DNA of 64,000 nt from Acidobacteriota bacterium (GTDB taxonomy: Bacteria > Acidobacteriota > Vicinamibacteria > Marinacidobacterales > Marinacidobacteraceae), in assembly GCA_022826195.1 (NCBI GenBank), contig JAJDVI010000001.1, positions 96,417 through 160,416 on the forward strand. The letters run 5' to 3'. Position numbers and translations under genes: made by a program. The notes under the pieces were generated by a model. It was not told the DNA's origin, did no database searches, and was given only the letters and a program-made list of their open reading frames with translations. Shown piece after piece: positions 8,679 to 16,859 of this stretch. The first letter of the stretch is position 1; each line of letters begins with the position of its first letter.

Positions 8679-8908
8679 GACTCGCAGGCAGCCTCGGCGA
8701 TGGCGCGATCCATGTCCTCGAGTGACAGCGCCGGCCCTTTGTGCCGCACGATGCCACGCAGCCTTGAAATCGGCCGGAGCGGGAAGATCCGCACCGCGGA
8801 ACCCTCGATGGTGTAGCGCACCCGATCGCCAGCCTTCAGTGCCAGGGCTTCGCGTACCGCCTTCGGCACCGTGGTCTGTCCCCGGGAAGTAATCGTGGAT
8901 TCAAGCAT
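8675..8908 (-). CDS. vapB: VapB-type antitoxin, AbrB/SpoVT DNA-binding fold
   Basis: The 77-residue protein opens with MLESTITSRGQTTVPKAVRE, the swapped-hairpin AbrB/MazE-like DNA-binding domain, followed by KAGDRVRYTIEGSAVRI. The C-terminal tail LSLEDMDRAIAEAA would wrap the PIN toxin. It precedes and overlaps the toxin gene, as is usual for vapBC. A good promoter and a palindrome lie directly upstream, consistent with autoregulation. It appears intact even though the toxin frame is disrupted. Confidence 0.9.
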   Translation of the reverse strand: MLESTITSRGQTTVPKAVREALALKAGDRVRYTIEGSAVRIFPLRPISRLRGIVRHKGPALSLEDMDRAIAEAACES

Positions 8909-8929
8909 GCGATTCTCGCTGTAGCCTTA

Positions 8930-8958
8930 ACTATAGACCACTGCATTTGTCAATGCAA
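8930..8958 (-). promoter_or_regulatory. vapBC promoter with overlapping palindromic operator
   Basis: On the minus strand TTGCAT (8953-8958) and TATAGT (8930-8935) are separated by 17 bp, a near-consensus sigma-70 promoter about 22 bp before vapB. The -35 region overlaps the inverted repeat TGCATT-TGTC-AATGCA (8942-8957), a likely binding site for the AbrB-fold antitoxin. The stretch is markedly A/T-rich for this window. Confidence 0.65.
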
Positions 8959-9040
8959 TATGTAAGGCTCATTGGTACGGATAAGGCGTTCCGAGTGTCG
9001 TGCCCGGGTTCGAAGGGCGCAGAGTCTCGGCGCCGGTGCC

Positions 9041-9080
9041 GCGCTCCCGTCCGATGCGGGCCGGAGGCCGGCAGTCCCGT
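9041..9080 (-). repeat. partial copy of the two-hairpin intergenic repeat
   Basis: The 40 bases contain the GGCCGGAGGCCGGC hairpin flanked by GCGCTCCCG and AGTCCCG. They match the right arm at 25812-25840 with a few substitutions. The copy lies just past the stop codon of the cytochrome gene, between two minus-strand genes. Confidence 0.6.
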
Positions 9081-9088
9081 GTCCCCGC

Positions 9089-10207
9089 CTACGGATCCTC
9101 GTCGGGCCCGGTGGGCGGCGCCCGCACCAGATCCACGATGGCCCCGGGATGGGAGACCCGGATGGCGGCGCCTGCGGCCAGCCGCACTGGCTCCCGGAAC
9201 GCGAACTTCTCCGCCCAGTCGGCATCGAAGCGGCGGATGCGCAGCAGCGGCGTCACCGCCCCGTCGCTTCCCACCGCCTCCACGGCGAACCCGCCCGGTC
9301 CGGGGTCAAGGCCTTCGGGTGGCAGGACGGAGAGGAGGGTCGCCGGGCCCACCGGGGTGGTTCCCGGCTCGACCGCCAGTATCTCGACCGGGCGGGTCCG
9401 GTCCGGGAGCGGCGGGAAGACCACCACCTGGGGCGCATCTTCGAACTCCAGCCCTTCGGTGTCGAACCCCTTGCGGTAGGACAGATGCAGGAAGAAACCC
9501 GCGTCCTCCGGCAGGCGGTCGAAGACTCCCTCCGGACGCATCCGGGGCTCCTGCCCCACCACCCACGTGAAGACCGGCGTCCCGCTCGCGCAGTCGTCGC
9601 CGGCGTACAGGACGGCACGCCGCAGGATCGAGACCGCTTCGCCGGGAATCAGCGCGAAACCGGCCGCCGCCGCTCCCACGCCCTTCCCCCGGACCAGCGG
9701 CTGGCAGACGGCTGCCTCGGACTCCATCTCGCCGATGACGACCGGCTCCGCCAGCGTCAGCCGGCTCAGGGGCAGATCCGCTTCGGCCCCCGGACCCTCC
9801 GGTTCTTCCTCCGGAGCCGGTCCCTCCGGCGCCAGCCCGATCGCCCAGTCCACGAGCATGTCCGTCTCCCGATCGTCAAGCGTCCGGGCGTGGGCGAAAT
9901 CGCCGGTCCCGTCGTCGGGCAGCCAAGGGGGCATCTGGCGCTGGAGGACCTGCCGGGCAATGGAGTTGGCCCACGGCAACGCGTCCAGGTAGCGCATCAG
10001 GTTCACCGGCGCGGGGCCGGTCCCCGAGTGGCAGGAGGCGCAGCGCCGCTCCAGGAGGGGCCGGATGTCGCGCCAGTAGCCGTAGCGGGAGAGTTCCGGT
10101 TCGTGGGCGTTCGCGGCGCCGAACCAACCGGGGGCGGCTACCAGGATCGTGGCCGTGGCGGCAACGAGGCCAGTCAGCAACGCGGGGACTTGCCCGGATC
10201 GCTTCAT
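9089..10207 (-). CDS. c-type cytochrome fused to a PHM-like (Cu type II monooxygenase) domain
   Basis: ATG at 10207 is preferred over the GTG at 10222 because AAGGA lies seven bases upstream of it. The 372-residue protein has a signal helix, then a single haem c site (CASCH) with DIRPLLERR before it and a likely Met ligand in QRQMPPWLPDD. The C-terminal half (VVGQEPRMRPEGVFDRLPED, FFLHLSYRKG) resembles the C-terminal domain of copper type II ascorbate-dependent monooxygenases found behind a haem domain in environmental bacteria. Its start is coupled to the upstream Cys-rich metal-binding protein, which suggests shared copper biology. The substrate is unknown and the PHM call is moderate. Confidence 0.65.
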   Translation of the reverse strand: MKRSGQVPALLTGLVAATATILVAAPGWFGAANAHEPELSRYGYWRDIRPLLERRCASCHSGTGPAPVNLMRYLDALPWANSIARQVLQRQMPPWLPDDGTGDFAHARTLDDRETDMLVDWAIGLAPEGPAPEEEPEGPGAEADLPLSRLTLAEPVVIGEMESEAAVCQPLVRGKGVGAAAAGFALIPGEAVSILRRAVLYAGDDCASGTPVFTWVVGQEPRMRPEGVFDRLPEDAGFFLHLSYRKGFDTEGLEFEDAPQVVVFPPLPDRTRPVEILAVEPGTTPVGPATLLSVLPPEGLDPGPGGFAVEAVGSDGAVTPLLRIRRFDADWAEKFAFREPVRLAAGAAIRVSHPGAIVDLVRAPPTGPDEDP

Positions 10208-10218
10208 TCGACGGTCCT

Positions 10219-11319
10219 TCACTCCGGCGCGTGCTCCGGGAGCCCCTGCATCCCCTCCGCGAAGATCTCGTACGCCTCTCCGACGCGGACCCGGTCGCCC
10301 TGATCGCCGTAGAGGTCGAGCAGCCAGGCGCCCCTCACGATCCGCTTGAGCGCCACCCAGGGGCGATCCGACGCCTTTTCGCCGTAGGCGAGCGCCAGCT
10401 CCTTCGCTTCCAGCGCCGGAATGAAGAGATCGGCCCAGCGGCCCTGGTCGATCAGCGCCTGGACACGCCGGTCGCGGGCGCGGATGGCGTCCAGGATTGC
10501 CTCCGCGGTGTCGGGGACACGCAGTTCGGGCAGTTCCGTCGGCGCGGCTTCGGCCGTCAGGGCGGCTTTTTCTTCATCGGAGAGGAAGATGAAGTCGAAG
10601 CGGTCCTCCTGGTCGCGGTCGGGGAACTGCACGAAGGCCGTGAATGCCGCCCGTTCTCCGGCCGCGGCCTCGACCGGCGTCTCGAGTGCGCCGGGAGCCG
10701 TCGAGAGGGCCACCGGGTCACCCAGCGGCGCCCCGCGCTCGTCCGCCGGAACCACGCGCGCCCCGAAGGGCTCCGGTTCGATCGGCCGGGTGAAGGAGTC
10801 GTAGAAATAGAGGCGGAAGGCCCCGTCCTCCAGAGTCCCTTCCAGGTGGTGCACTCCGTCCGGCGCCATGAACAGGACTCCCCCGTGACGCGGGTTGTGG
10901 TCGCCGTGTGCGGAGACCCGGGTCGTCATGGCCCGGGGGACGTCGCCTTCGCAGACCCCGGGCTCCACGAAGACGCGATCAGGATCGGAGGGGCAGAACC
11001 ACACCACCTCCCGCGTCGCGGGGACCAGCGGGTCTCCGGTCTCGGGACAGATGCCGGGTTCCTCCTCCACCACGCCGTCCTCCTGCGCCAGGCAGACGTA
11101 ACGGGTCACCAGCGTCCGCCGGACGAGCGCCATGCCGCAGAGCGGGCAGCGCCCCTCGCCGTGCGCCTGGTGGTCCCGGTGCATGGGGCAGAGCCAGACC
11201 GTGTAGGCGTCGTCGAGGGTGCTCTCGACCTGGGCGGCCCGGGCGCTCGGAACCGGGGCCGCGCCGGACAGGGGGAAGACCAGCGCGAGCGCGACCAGGA
11301 GAGCCTTCCGGACGCTCAT
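10219..11319 (-). CDS. exported Cys-rich heavy-metal-binding domain protein
   Basis: ATG at 11319 gives a clean signal peptide (MSVRKALLVALALVFPLSGA); another ATG seven codons upstream is possible. The 366-residue protein has three successive cysteine modules: CPMH followed 13 residues later by CPLCGM (the heavy-metal-binding, HMBD, signature seen in copper-efflux proteins), then C-x15-C, then C-x13-C, the last two looking like degenerate repeats of the first. A beta domain with HGDHNPRHGGVLFM and a long helical C-terminus follow. It overlaps the cytochrome/PHM-like gene. A role in copper delivery or sensing is an inference from the motif and partner. Confidence 0.65.
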   Translation of the reverse strand: MSVRKALLVALALVFPLSGAAPVPSARAAQVESTLDDAYTVWLCPMHRDHQAHGEGRCPLCGMALVRRTLVTRYVCLAQEDGVVEEEPGICPETGDPLVPATREVVWFCPSDPDRVFVEPGVCEGDVPRAMTTRVSAHGDHNPRHGGVLFMAPDGVHHLEGTLEDGAFRLYFYDSFTRPIEPEPFGARVVPADERGAPLGDPVALSTAPGALETPVEAAAGERAAFTAFVQFPDRDQEDRFDFIFLSDEEKAALTAEAAPTELPELRVPDTAEAILDAIRARDRRVQALIDQGRWADLFIPALEAKELALAYGEKASDRPWVALKRIVRGAWLLDLYGDQGDRVRVGEAYEIFAEGMQGLPEHAPE

Positions 11320-11370
11320 GGGCGGGAAATTAGCAGGCATGGGGGAGATGCTGCCTGACGTGGATAGGGG

Positions 11371-11421
11371 TGTGCCCTGCGCGGCGCTCCGCGCCGCTGT
11401 GCCGGCTAAAGCTGGCGTTCC
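11371..11421 (-). repeat. two-hairpin intergenic repeat, unit 1
   Basis: Stem GCGGCGC-TCC-GCGCCGC is followed at once by GCCGGCT-AA-AGCTGGC and the GCGTTCC tail. Orientation is minus relative to the unit at 45558. It lies upstream of the metal-binding protein gene. Confidence 0.7.
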
Positions 11422-11477
11422 TGGCCACAGGCGTCATCTTCGCGAGGTGGCCTTCCGAGCTGGACGCGTCCTGAGGT

Positions 11478-11546
11478 TGGGTGGGGTCGGGACCTGTGCG
11501 GCGCGGAGCGCCGCACGTGCCGGTCGGAGACCGGCGTTCCAAGCCG
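11478..11546 (-). repeat. two-hairpin intergenic repeat, unit 2
   Basis: A 9-bp stem (11496-11504 with 11508-11516, loop GGA) is followed by a 7-bp stem (11519-11525 with 11529-11535, loop GGA), then GTTCCAAGCC. The outer GGGTGGGGTCGGGAC corresponds to the CCACCC tail of other copies. It sits directly 3' of ybaK. Confidence 0.75.
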
Positions 11547-11556
11547 GAGGCGCCGT

Positions 11557-12039
11557 TTACTCCCGACGGGTCAGGTTGACCACGATGCCGTTGGCGGCGC
11601 GGACCAGGTTCTGGGGGGTGATGAGGATTTCTTCCCCCCAGACGCCGGCGCCGACTCCGAGGACCGGCTCTTCCATCAGGTCTTCGTCGATGAACGTCCG
11701 GGTGTCTTCCTGCTGCCAGGAGAACGGTGGGATCGAGCCGATCCGGTAGCCGGTGAACTCGATCACCGCTTCGGGACTCGCGAGGCGAATGTTCCGGTTG
11801 CCCATCGCCTTCTTGAGCTTTCCCGAGATGACGTTCCGGTCGCCACCGACCGCGATCAGCGCCCGCTCGCCCGTTCCCGACTGGAAGATCAGCGTCTTCA
11901 CCATCTGGCTCTCACGGTAGCCGAGCGCGTGCGCCACCGAAGCGGCGCCCTTCGGCGTCGATGCCGGGAACGTGCGCCGCTCCCACGGGACTCCGAGCTT
12001 CTCGAGATGCCGGTGGGCCGGCAGCGCGCCGTCGCTCAC
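11557..12039 (-). CDS. ybaK: YbaK/EbsC-family aminoacyl-tRNA deacylase
   Basis: The 160-residue protein has the YbaK fold signatures VKTLIFQSG, AVGGDRNVISGKLKKAMG, TGYRIGSIPPF and the closing GVWGEEILITPQNL. YbaK enzymes hydrolyse mischarged Cys-tRNA(Pro) in trans; ProX and related members clear other mischarged tRNAs. The conserved lysine (GKLKK) is present. GTG overlaps the SDR stop by four bases, so they form a two-gene operon. The specificity cannot be read from sequence. Confidence 0.85.
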   Translation of the reverse strand: MSDGALPAHRHLEKLGVPWERRTFPASTPKGAASVAHALGYRESQMVKTLIFQSGTGERALIAVGGDRNVISGKLKKAMGNRNIRLASPEAVIEFTGYRIGSIPPFSWQQEDTRTFIDEDLMEEPVLGVGAGVWGEEILITPQNLVRAANGIVVNLTRRE

Positions 12040-12854
12040 CCCGTCCTCCGGGCCATCTGGCGGCCCACCTGCATTCCCAGCCAGCGCACCACGAACCGCG
12101 GCAGCAGGCGCGGCACAAGTGGCACCAGCCGCGGGAAGAAGCCGGGGTTGATCACGACCTTGCCCCTGAGAGCCCCCCGGTAGCCGGCCCGCGCCACGGA
12201 CCCCGCATCGGCGAGCGCGAGCCGGCGAATCCCCGAGAAGCCCTCGATGCCCGCCGTGCCCAGGAAGGGAGTGTCCACCGGGCCGGGACAGAGGACGCTC
12301 ACCGTCACCCCGGTGCCCGCGACTTCGCCGGCGAGCCCTTCGGTGAGGTGGAGGACGAAGGCCTTGGTGGAGGCGTAGGTCGTGAAACCGAGACCCGGGA
12401 CGTAGCCGGACCCCGAGCCGACGTTCAGGATCCTTCCCCGGCCCCGCTCCAGCATCCCGGGGAGATAGAGGTGGCAGAGATCGGCGAGCGCCGACAGGTT
12501 GAGCCCGATCATCGCGCGCTGCACCGCAAGCGGAACCTCCGCGAAACGCCGGCTTATCCCGAACCCCGCGTTGTTGACGAGGAAGTCCACCTCCATGCCG
12601 CGCTCGCCGGTCGCCGCGTGGAGACGCTCGGGGGCTCCCGGCTCCGCGAGGTCCATCGGCAGCGCCACCGCGCGCACGCCGGACGCGGCGCGGATTTCCT
12701 CGGCGGCCTGCTCGAGGCGTCCCGCGCTGCGGGCCACGAGCACCACGTCGCGCCCGCCTTCAGCGCACAGCGACGCCAGCTCGCGCCCGATGCCGGTCGA
12801 GGCGCCGGTGATCAGCGCCCACCCCTCCGTTGCCATTGTCGTAGTCTTCTCCAA
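12036..12854 (-). CDS. short-chain dehydrogenase/reductase
   Basis: The 272-residue protein is a classical SDR: cofactor motif TGASTGIG near residue 16, NNAGFG, the serine in VGSGSGYV, and the YASTK catalytic pair. The C-terminal part after CPGPVDTPF has KVVINPGFFPRLVPL, a pattern of the DltE/YqjQ-like subgroup, often acting on lipid or acyl substrates. No substrate is assigned. It is divergent from ppk with 32 bp between the starts, and TATTTT at 12861-12866 may serve ppk. Confidence 0.87.
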   Translation of the reverse strand: MEKTTTMATEGWALITGASTGIGRELASLCAEGGRDVVLVARSAGRLEQAAEEIRAASGVRAVALPMDLAEPGAPERLHAATGERGMEVDFLVNNAGFGISRRFAEVPLAVQRAMIGLNLSALADLCHLYLPGMLERGRGRILNVGSGSGYVPGLGFTTYASTKAFVLHLTEGLAGEVAGTGVTVSVLCPGPVDTPFLGTAGIEGFSGIRRLALADAGSVARAGYRGALRGKVVINPGFFPRLVPLVPRLLPRFVVRWLGMQVGRQMARRTG

Positions 12855-12886
12855 GCGCGGTATTTTCCCGGAAAACCGTCCGTTTC

Positions 12887-15103
12887 ATGGCCTCGAACCA
12901 TCCCCGCCGTCCCACCGCGGTCATTCCGCGCGAGCTCTCGCAACTCGCGTTCAACGCGCGCGTCCTTCAGGAGGCGCGGGACGAGACCGTTCCCCTGGTC
13001 GAGCGGCTCCGTTTCCTCGGCATCTTCTCGAGCAACCAGGACGAGTACTACCGGGTGCGGGTGGCGGCGCTGCAGCGGATCCAGAAGATCAGTCCCCACC
13101 GCCGCGGGTTCTCCGACTGGGATCCGTCGGCCCTCCTTTCCGACATTCAGCGCCAGATCCTGCGCGACCAGTCCCTCTTTCTCGAGACCTACGACGCCCT
13201 CGTGCGCGAACTCGAGCAGCACGGGATCCGCATCATCACCGAAGCCGGCCTGAGCCCCGAGCAGGGGGAGTACGTCCAGGACTACTTCGTCCGCGAGGTA
13301 CGTCCGCACCTGACCCCGATCATGCTGGAACGGAGCGGACAGACGCTCAATCTCGACGAACGGGAGATCTACCTCGGCGTCCGGGTGCTGCGCTCGGGCC
13401 GGCGCCGGCCGATGTACGCCATCGTGGACATCCCCACCCGCTCGGCGGGGCGGTTCGTCCGCCTGCCATCGGCGCCGGGCCGCACGGACGTCATCCTGCT
13501 CGAGGACGTGATCCGGTATCGGCTGCCCGAGATCTTCTCGATCTTCCAGGTCGAGAGCGCCGCGGGCTACGTGGTGAAGATCACCCGGGACTCGGGGCTC
13601 GACCTCGACGGCAGCCCGCAGGACAGCTATCTCCGCAAGGTGGAAAAGAGCGTGCGGCGGCGGCTGACCGCCGCGCTGGTGCGCTTCGTCTTCGACCAGA
13701 CCATGCCCGGCGACTTGCTGGAGGCCCTCTGCCGGAGTCTTCGGATCCAGGACCGGAGCGTGCTGGTACCGGGCGGCCGGCATCACAACTTCAAGGACTT
13801 CATTCACTTTCCACGGCTCAGGAGCGGTCTTCGCTACGAACCCTGGCCGACCCTGGACGTCCCCGCCATCGATCGCGAGCGATCCATCATGCAGGCGATG
13901 CGGCGCCGGGACATCCTGATCCAGACCCCCTACCAGCGCTTCTCCTACCTGATCGATCTGCTCCGGGAAGCGGCCATCGACCCCAAGGTCACCCGGATCT
14001 CCGTGACCATGTACCGGGTCGCCGACAACTCCGGGGTGGTCAATGCCCTCGTCAACGCCGCGCGCAACGGCAAGAAGGTCACCGCGGTGGTGGAACTCAC
14101 CGCCCGGTTCGACGAGGCCACCAACATCGAGTTCACCGACGTCCTCACCCGCGAGGGCGTCCGCGTGGTCTTCGGCCCGGAGGAGCTCAAGATCCACGCG
14201 AAGATGGGGCTCATCGAACGCCGGGAGCGGGGCCAGCGCGCCCTCTACGGTTTCCTCGGCACCGGGAACCTGAACGAGGACACCGGGAACCTCTACGCCG
14301 ACCACTTCCTCCTGACCACCCACGAGGGGATCTGCCGGGACCTGGCCCGCCTTTTCCGGGTGATTCGCCGGCCGTACGAGATTCGCGACATGGAGCATCT
14401 CATCGTTGCGCCCTGGACGCTCCGGAGTACGGTGGAGCACCTCATCCACGCGGAGATCGCCCGCGCCCGGCGCGGCGAGCCGGCGTCCATCGAGGTCAAG
14501 CTCAACCACCTGACCCAGCCGGACACTGTTGGCCTCCTCGAGGAGGCCGCAGCGGCCGGGGTCCGGATCCGCCTCATCGTGCGGGGAACCTTCTCGATTC
14601 CCACCGAGAACCTGCCGGCGGGCGCCGAGTTCCAGGCGATCTCCATTCTGGACCGCTACCTCGAGCACTCCCGGATCCTCGTCTTCGGAAACGGCGGGGA
14701 CCCGCTCTACTACTGCACGTCCGCCGACTGGATGCCGCGCAACTTCGATCGGCGCATCGAAGTCGCCTTCCCGGTCTACGACGAGCGGATCAGGAAACAA
14801 CTGCGGCACTATCTGGACCTGCAGTGGGCCGACAACTGCAAGGCCCGCAAGCACGACTCGGAGGGACGGAACCGGCGGGTGCCCCCAGGGACGCCGCGGC
14901 GGGCCGCGCAGGAGTCCATCTACCGGTGGCTCGCGGAGCGGACCGAGGCGGAACGCGCGCAGCTCGAGAGGATCCGGGAAGCCCGGGTGCCGGCCGCTCC
15001 GCCGGCGGAGCCGGAAAACGCTCCGGAACCCGGACCGGCTCAGCCCGAGCTGCTGCTGACCAGCAGCGCGGCGAGTTCCTCCCCGGCATCGAGCCGCGCG
15101 TAG
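12887..15103 (+). CDS. ppk: polyphosphate kinase 1
   Basis: The 738-residue protein makes and breaks polyphosphate using ATP. All PPK1 regions are present: N-terminal RELSQLAFNARVLQEA and FLGIFSSNQDEYYRVRVAAL, the autophosphorylated histidine H437 in KIHAKMGLIERR, the second histidine H594 in YLEHSRILVFGNG, and TGNLNEDTGNLYADH. The length is a little above the usual ~690 residues because of a Pro/Ala-rich C-terminal tail. The last 64 bp overlap the convergent dehydrogenase gene on the other strand. Confidence 0.96.
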   Translation: MASNHPRRPTAVIPRELSQLAFNARVLQEARDETVPLVERLRFLGIFSSNQDEYYRVRVAALQRIQKISPHRRGFSDWDPSALLSDIQRQILRDQSLFLETYDALVRELEQHGIRIITEAGLSPEQGEYVQDYFVREVRPHLTPIMLERSGQTLNLDEREIYLGVRVLRSGRRRPMYAIVDIPTRSAGRFVRLPSAPGRTDVILLEDVIRYRLPEIFSIFQVESAAGYVVKITRDSGLDLDGSPQDSYLRKVEKSVRRRLTAALVRFVFDQTMPGDLLEALCRSLRIQDRSVLVPGGRHHNFKDFIHFPRLRSGLRYEPWPTLDVPAIDRERSIMQAMRRRDILIQTPYQRFSYLIDLLREAAIDPKVTRISVTMYRVADNSGVVNALVNAARNGKKVTAVVELTARFDEATNIEFTDVLTREGVRVVFGPEELKIHAKMGLIERRERGQRALYGFLGTGNLNEDTGNLYADHFLLTTHEGICRDLARLFRVIRRPYEIRDMEHLIVAPWTLRSTVEHLIHAEIARARRGEPASIEVKLNHLTQPDTVGLLEEAAAAGVRIRLIVRGTFSIPTENLPAGAEFQAISILDRYLEHSRILVFGNGGDPLYYCTSADWMPRNFDRRIEVAFPVYDERIRKQLRHYLDLQWADNCKARKHDSEGRNRRVPPGTPRRAAQESIYRWLAERTEAERAQLERIREARVPAAPPAEPENAPEPGPAQPELLLTSSAASSSPASSRA

Positions 15104-16077
15104 GCCGTCCCCGCGTCCGCCAGGGGGACCCGGAGCGTCACCAGGGTCTCGAGCGGGACGCCGCCGAGCAGTTCCCACGCGGTCCGGCGGCGCCGCTCGA
15201 CGGTCCAGGAGGGCTCCAGCGGCGGCAGGTGGCTCACCTGGCTCGACACGATCCGGATCCGGCCCCGGTGGAACCAGCCGCCCAGGTCGAGCGGCGTCTC
15301 CCCCCCGGCCAGCCAGGAACCCGCGATCACGCGCCCGTCCCGGGCGGCCGCCCGGATCGCCGGGTCGAGCGCCGACCGGCTGCCGGAGACCTCGAAGACC
15401 ACTTCGGCGCCCCCGGGGAAGGCGTGGCGCACGCGTTCCACCGCCTGCTCCGGCGCGACCGCCTCCCGGGCCCCGAACTCCAGCGACCGGCGCCGGCGCT
15501 CCGGCTTCGGTTCGACGGCGATCAGGCCGCCGAGCGGAAACCGGGAGAGCAGCGCGGTGAGGGCGAGGCCGAGCACTCCCTGACCCACGACCACCACCCG
15601 CTCTCCGATCCGGGGCGCCCCGTCGAGGAGCAGATTCACCGCCGTTTCGAGATACGGAAAGAGCGCCGCGCGTTCCTCCGGCACGTCCGCCGGGACGGGG
15701 AGCAGGTCGCTCACCGGCGCGCAGAAGACGTTCTGGTGAGGCACGAAGGCGAACACCCGGGAACCCACCGCCGGCGCCGCGGCGGGCGCTCCGGGTCCGA
15801 GCGTTTCCACCCGGCCCACCGAGGCGTAGCCGTAGGGAAAGGGGAACCGGAACGAGCCGCCCGCGTGCGCGCCCAGGGTCTCGTCCCGGGGAAGCGCGGG
15901 ATCGAGGTCTCCGCGCCAGGCGGCGAGTTCGGTGCCCGTGCTGATCGCCGATACGCACGTTCGCACGCGCGCCTCGCCGGCCGCGGGCTCGGGCGCCGGC
16001 CCGCGGCGCACGGCGGCGCGGTGCGGGCCCTCGAACCAGACGGAGAGCCGCTCCGCGCCTGACGGCGATCCGGTCAC
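15040..16077 (-). CDS. medium-chain (zinc-type) dehydrogenase/reductase
   Basis: The 345-residue MDR protein has a Rossmann motif VVVGQGVLGLALTALL and the N-terminal ISTGTELAAWRG signature of the subgroup without a full catalytic-zinc set (no GHE motif). Related proteins often sit beside RibD C-terminal-like reductases and pterin enzymes, as here. It is the third gene of the hydrolase - reductase - MDR operon, two bases after the RibD_C gene. Its substrate is unknown. Its 3' end overlaps ppk by 64 bp tail to tail. Confidence 0.78.
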   Translation of the reverse strand: MTGSPSGAERLSVWFEGPHRAAVRRGPAPEPAAGEARVRTCVSAISTGTELAAWRGDLDPALPRDETLGAHAGGSFRFPFPYGYASVGRVETLGPGAPAAAPAVGSRVFAFVPHQNVFCAPVSDLLPVPADVPEERAALFPYLETAVNLLLDGAPRIGERVVVVGQGVLGLALTALLSRFPLGGLIAVEPKPERRRRSLEFGAREAVAPEQAVERVRHAFPGGAEVVFEVSGSRSALDPAIRAAARDGRVIAGSWLAGGETPLDLGGWFHRGRIRIVSSQVSHLPPLEPSWTVERRRRTAWELLGGVPLETLVTLRVPLADAGTAYARLDAGEELAALLVSSSSG

Positions 16078-16079
16078 GG

Positions 16080-16859
16080 TCAGCCCTCGCGCCCGGCGGC
16101 CGGCGCGGGTCTCCGGGCGCCGAACCGGGGCCGGCCGGCGAACACGAGGTCGTCGTCGAGACGCGCCCAGCCGAGTCCCGCGAGGTCCACGGGCGCGGGC
16201 ACCCGGGCGAGGGCAGGCTCGCCGCCGACCAGCCGCGGGGCGACCGTGATCACGACCCAGTCGGCGAGCCGTGCCGCGAACATCGAGGTGAGCACCCGGC
16301 TGCCGCCTTCCACGAGCAACCGCCGGACGCCGCGCCGATGCAGGGCGCGCATCACGGATCGGAGGGGCACCGGGCCGCCCGGCGAGCGGAACCGCAGCAC
16401 CGTCACCCCGGCGGCGCGAAGCCGCGCGGCCCGCTCACCGGACGCCCCGAAGCTCGTCGCGACGAGTGGCGGGGGAGCGGCCCCGGAAGCTCCGCGGCTC
16501 CGGAGAAGCCGGGCGGAGGGCGGCAGCCGCAGCCGGCCGTCGAGAATGACCGGGAGGGGGCTGTCCCCGGCGACGAGCCTCACGTTGAGCCGCGGGTCGT
16601 CGGCCAGCACCGTGCCGATTCCCACCAGGATCGCGTCATGGCCGGCGCGCAGCCGATGCGTGAGTTCCAGCGAACGCGAACCGCTGAGGCGCAGGGGCTC
16701 TCCGGGTCTCGCGGCGATGGAACCGTCGAGACTCTGGGCGTAGCTGATGGTGATGCGTGGCCGCCCCCGCGCCCCCACGGTCTCGGCCGAGGTCAGTTGG
16801 TCAACGAGGCCCTCGAGTCCCGCCGCGGGCAGGCCCGCGGCGCGGGAACGCGCGATCAC
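16080..16859 (-). CDS. RibD C-terminal-like (dihydrofolate-reductase-fold) reductase
   Basis: The 259-residue protein has the RibD_C pattern ITISYAQSLDGSIA, GHDAILVGIGTVLADDPRLNVR, then RRLLVEGGSRVLTSMF. RibD reductases reduce a pyrimidine riboflavin intermediate with NADPH. This is a stand-alone reductase without the deaminase half and away from other rib genes, so it more likely serves a modified-pterin or secondary pathway with the adjacent MDR enzyme. GTG overlaps the giant hydrolase stop (GTGA). Confidence 0.8.
   Translation of the reverse strand: MIARSRAAGLPAAGLEGLVDQLTSAETVGARGRPRITISYAQSLDGSIAARPGEPLRLSGSRSLELTHRLRAGHDAILVGIGTVLADDPRLNVRLVAGDSPLPVILDGRLRLPPSARLLRSRGASGAAPPPLVATSFGASGERAARLRAAGVTVLRFRSPGGPVPLRSVMRALHRRGVRRLLVEGGSRVLTSMFAARLADWVVITVAPRLVGGEPALARVPAPVDLAGLGWARLDDDLVFAGRPRFGARRPAPAAGREG

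Noticed and set aside
9000..9030. GGTTCGAA resembling a tRNA T-loop
   Set aside because: The flanking arms do not pair and no acceptor or anticodon stem is found.
12812..15958. 1048-codon minus-strand open frame opposite ppk
   Set aside because: High-GC shadow of ppk with Arg/Pro/His-rich composition and no recognisable motif; ppk carries both catalytic histidines.
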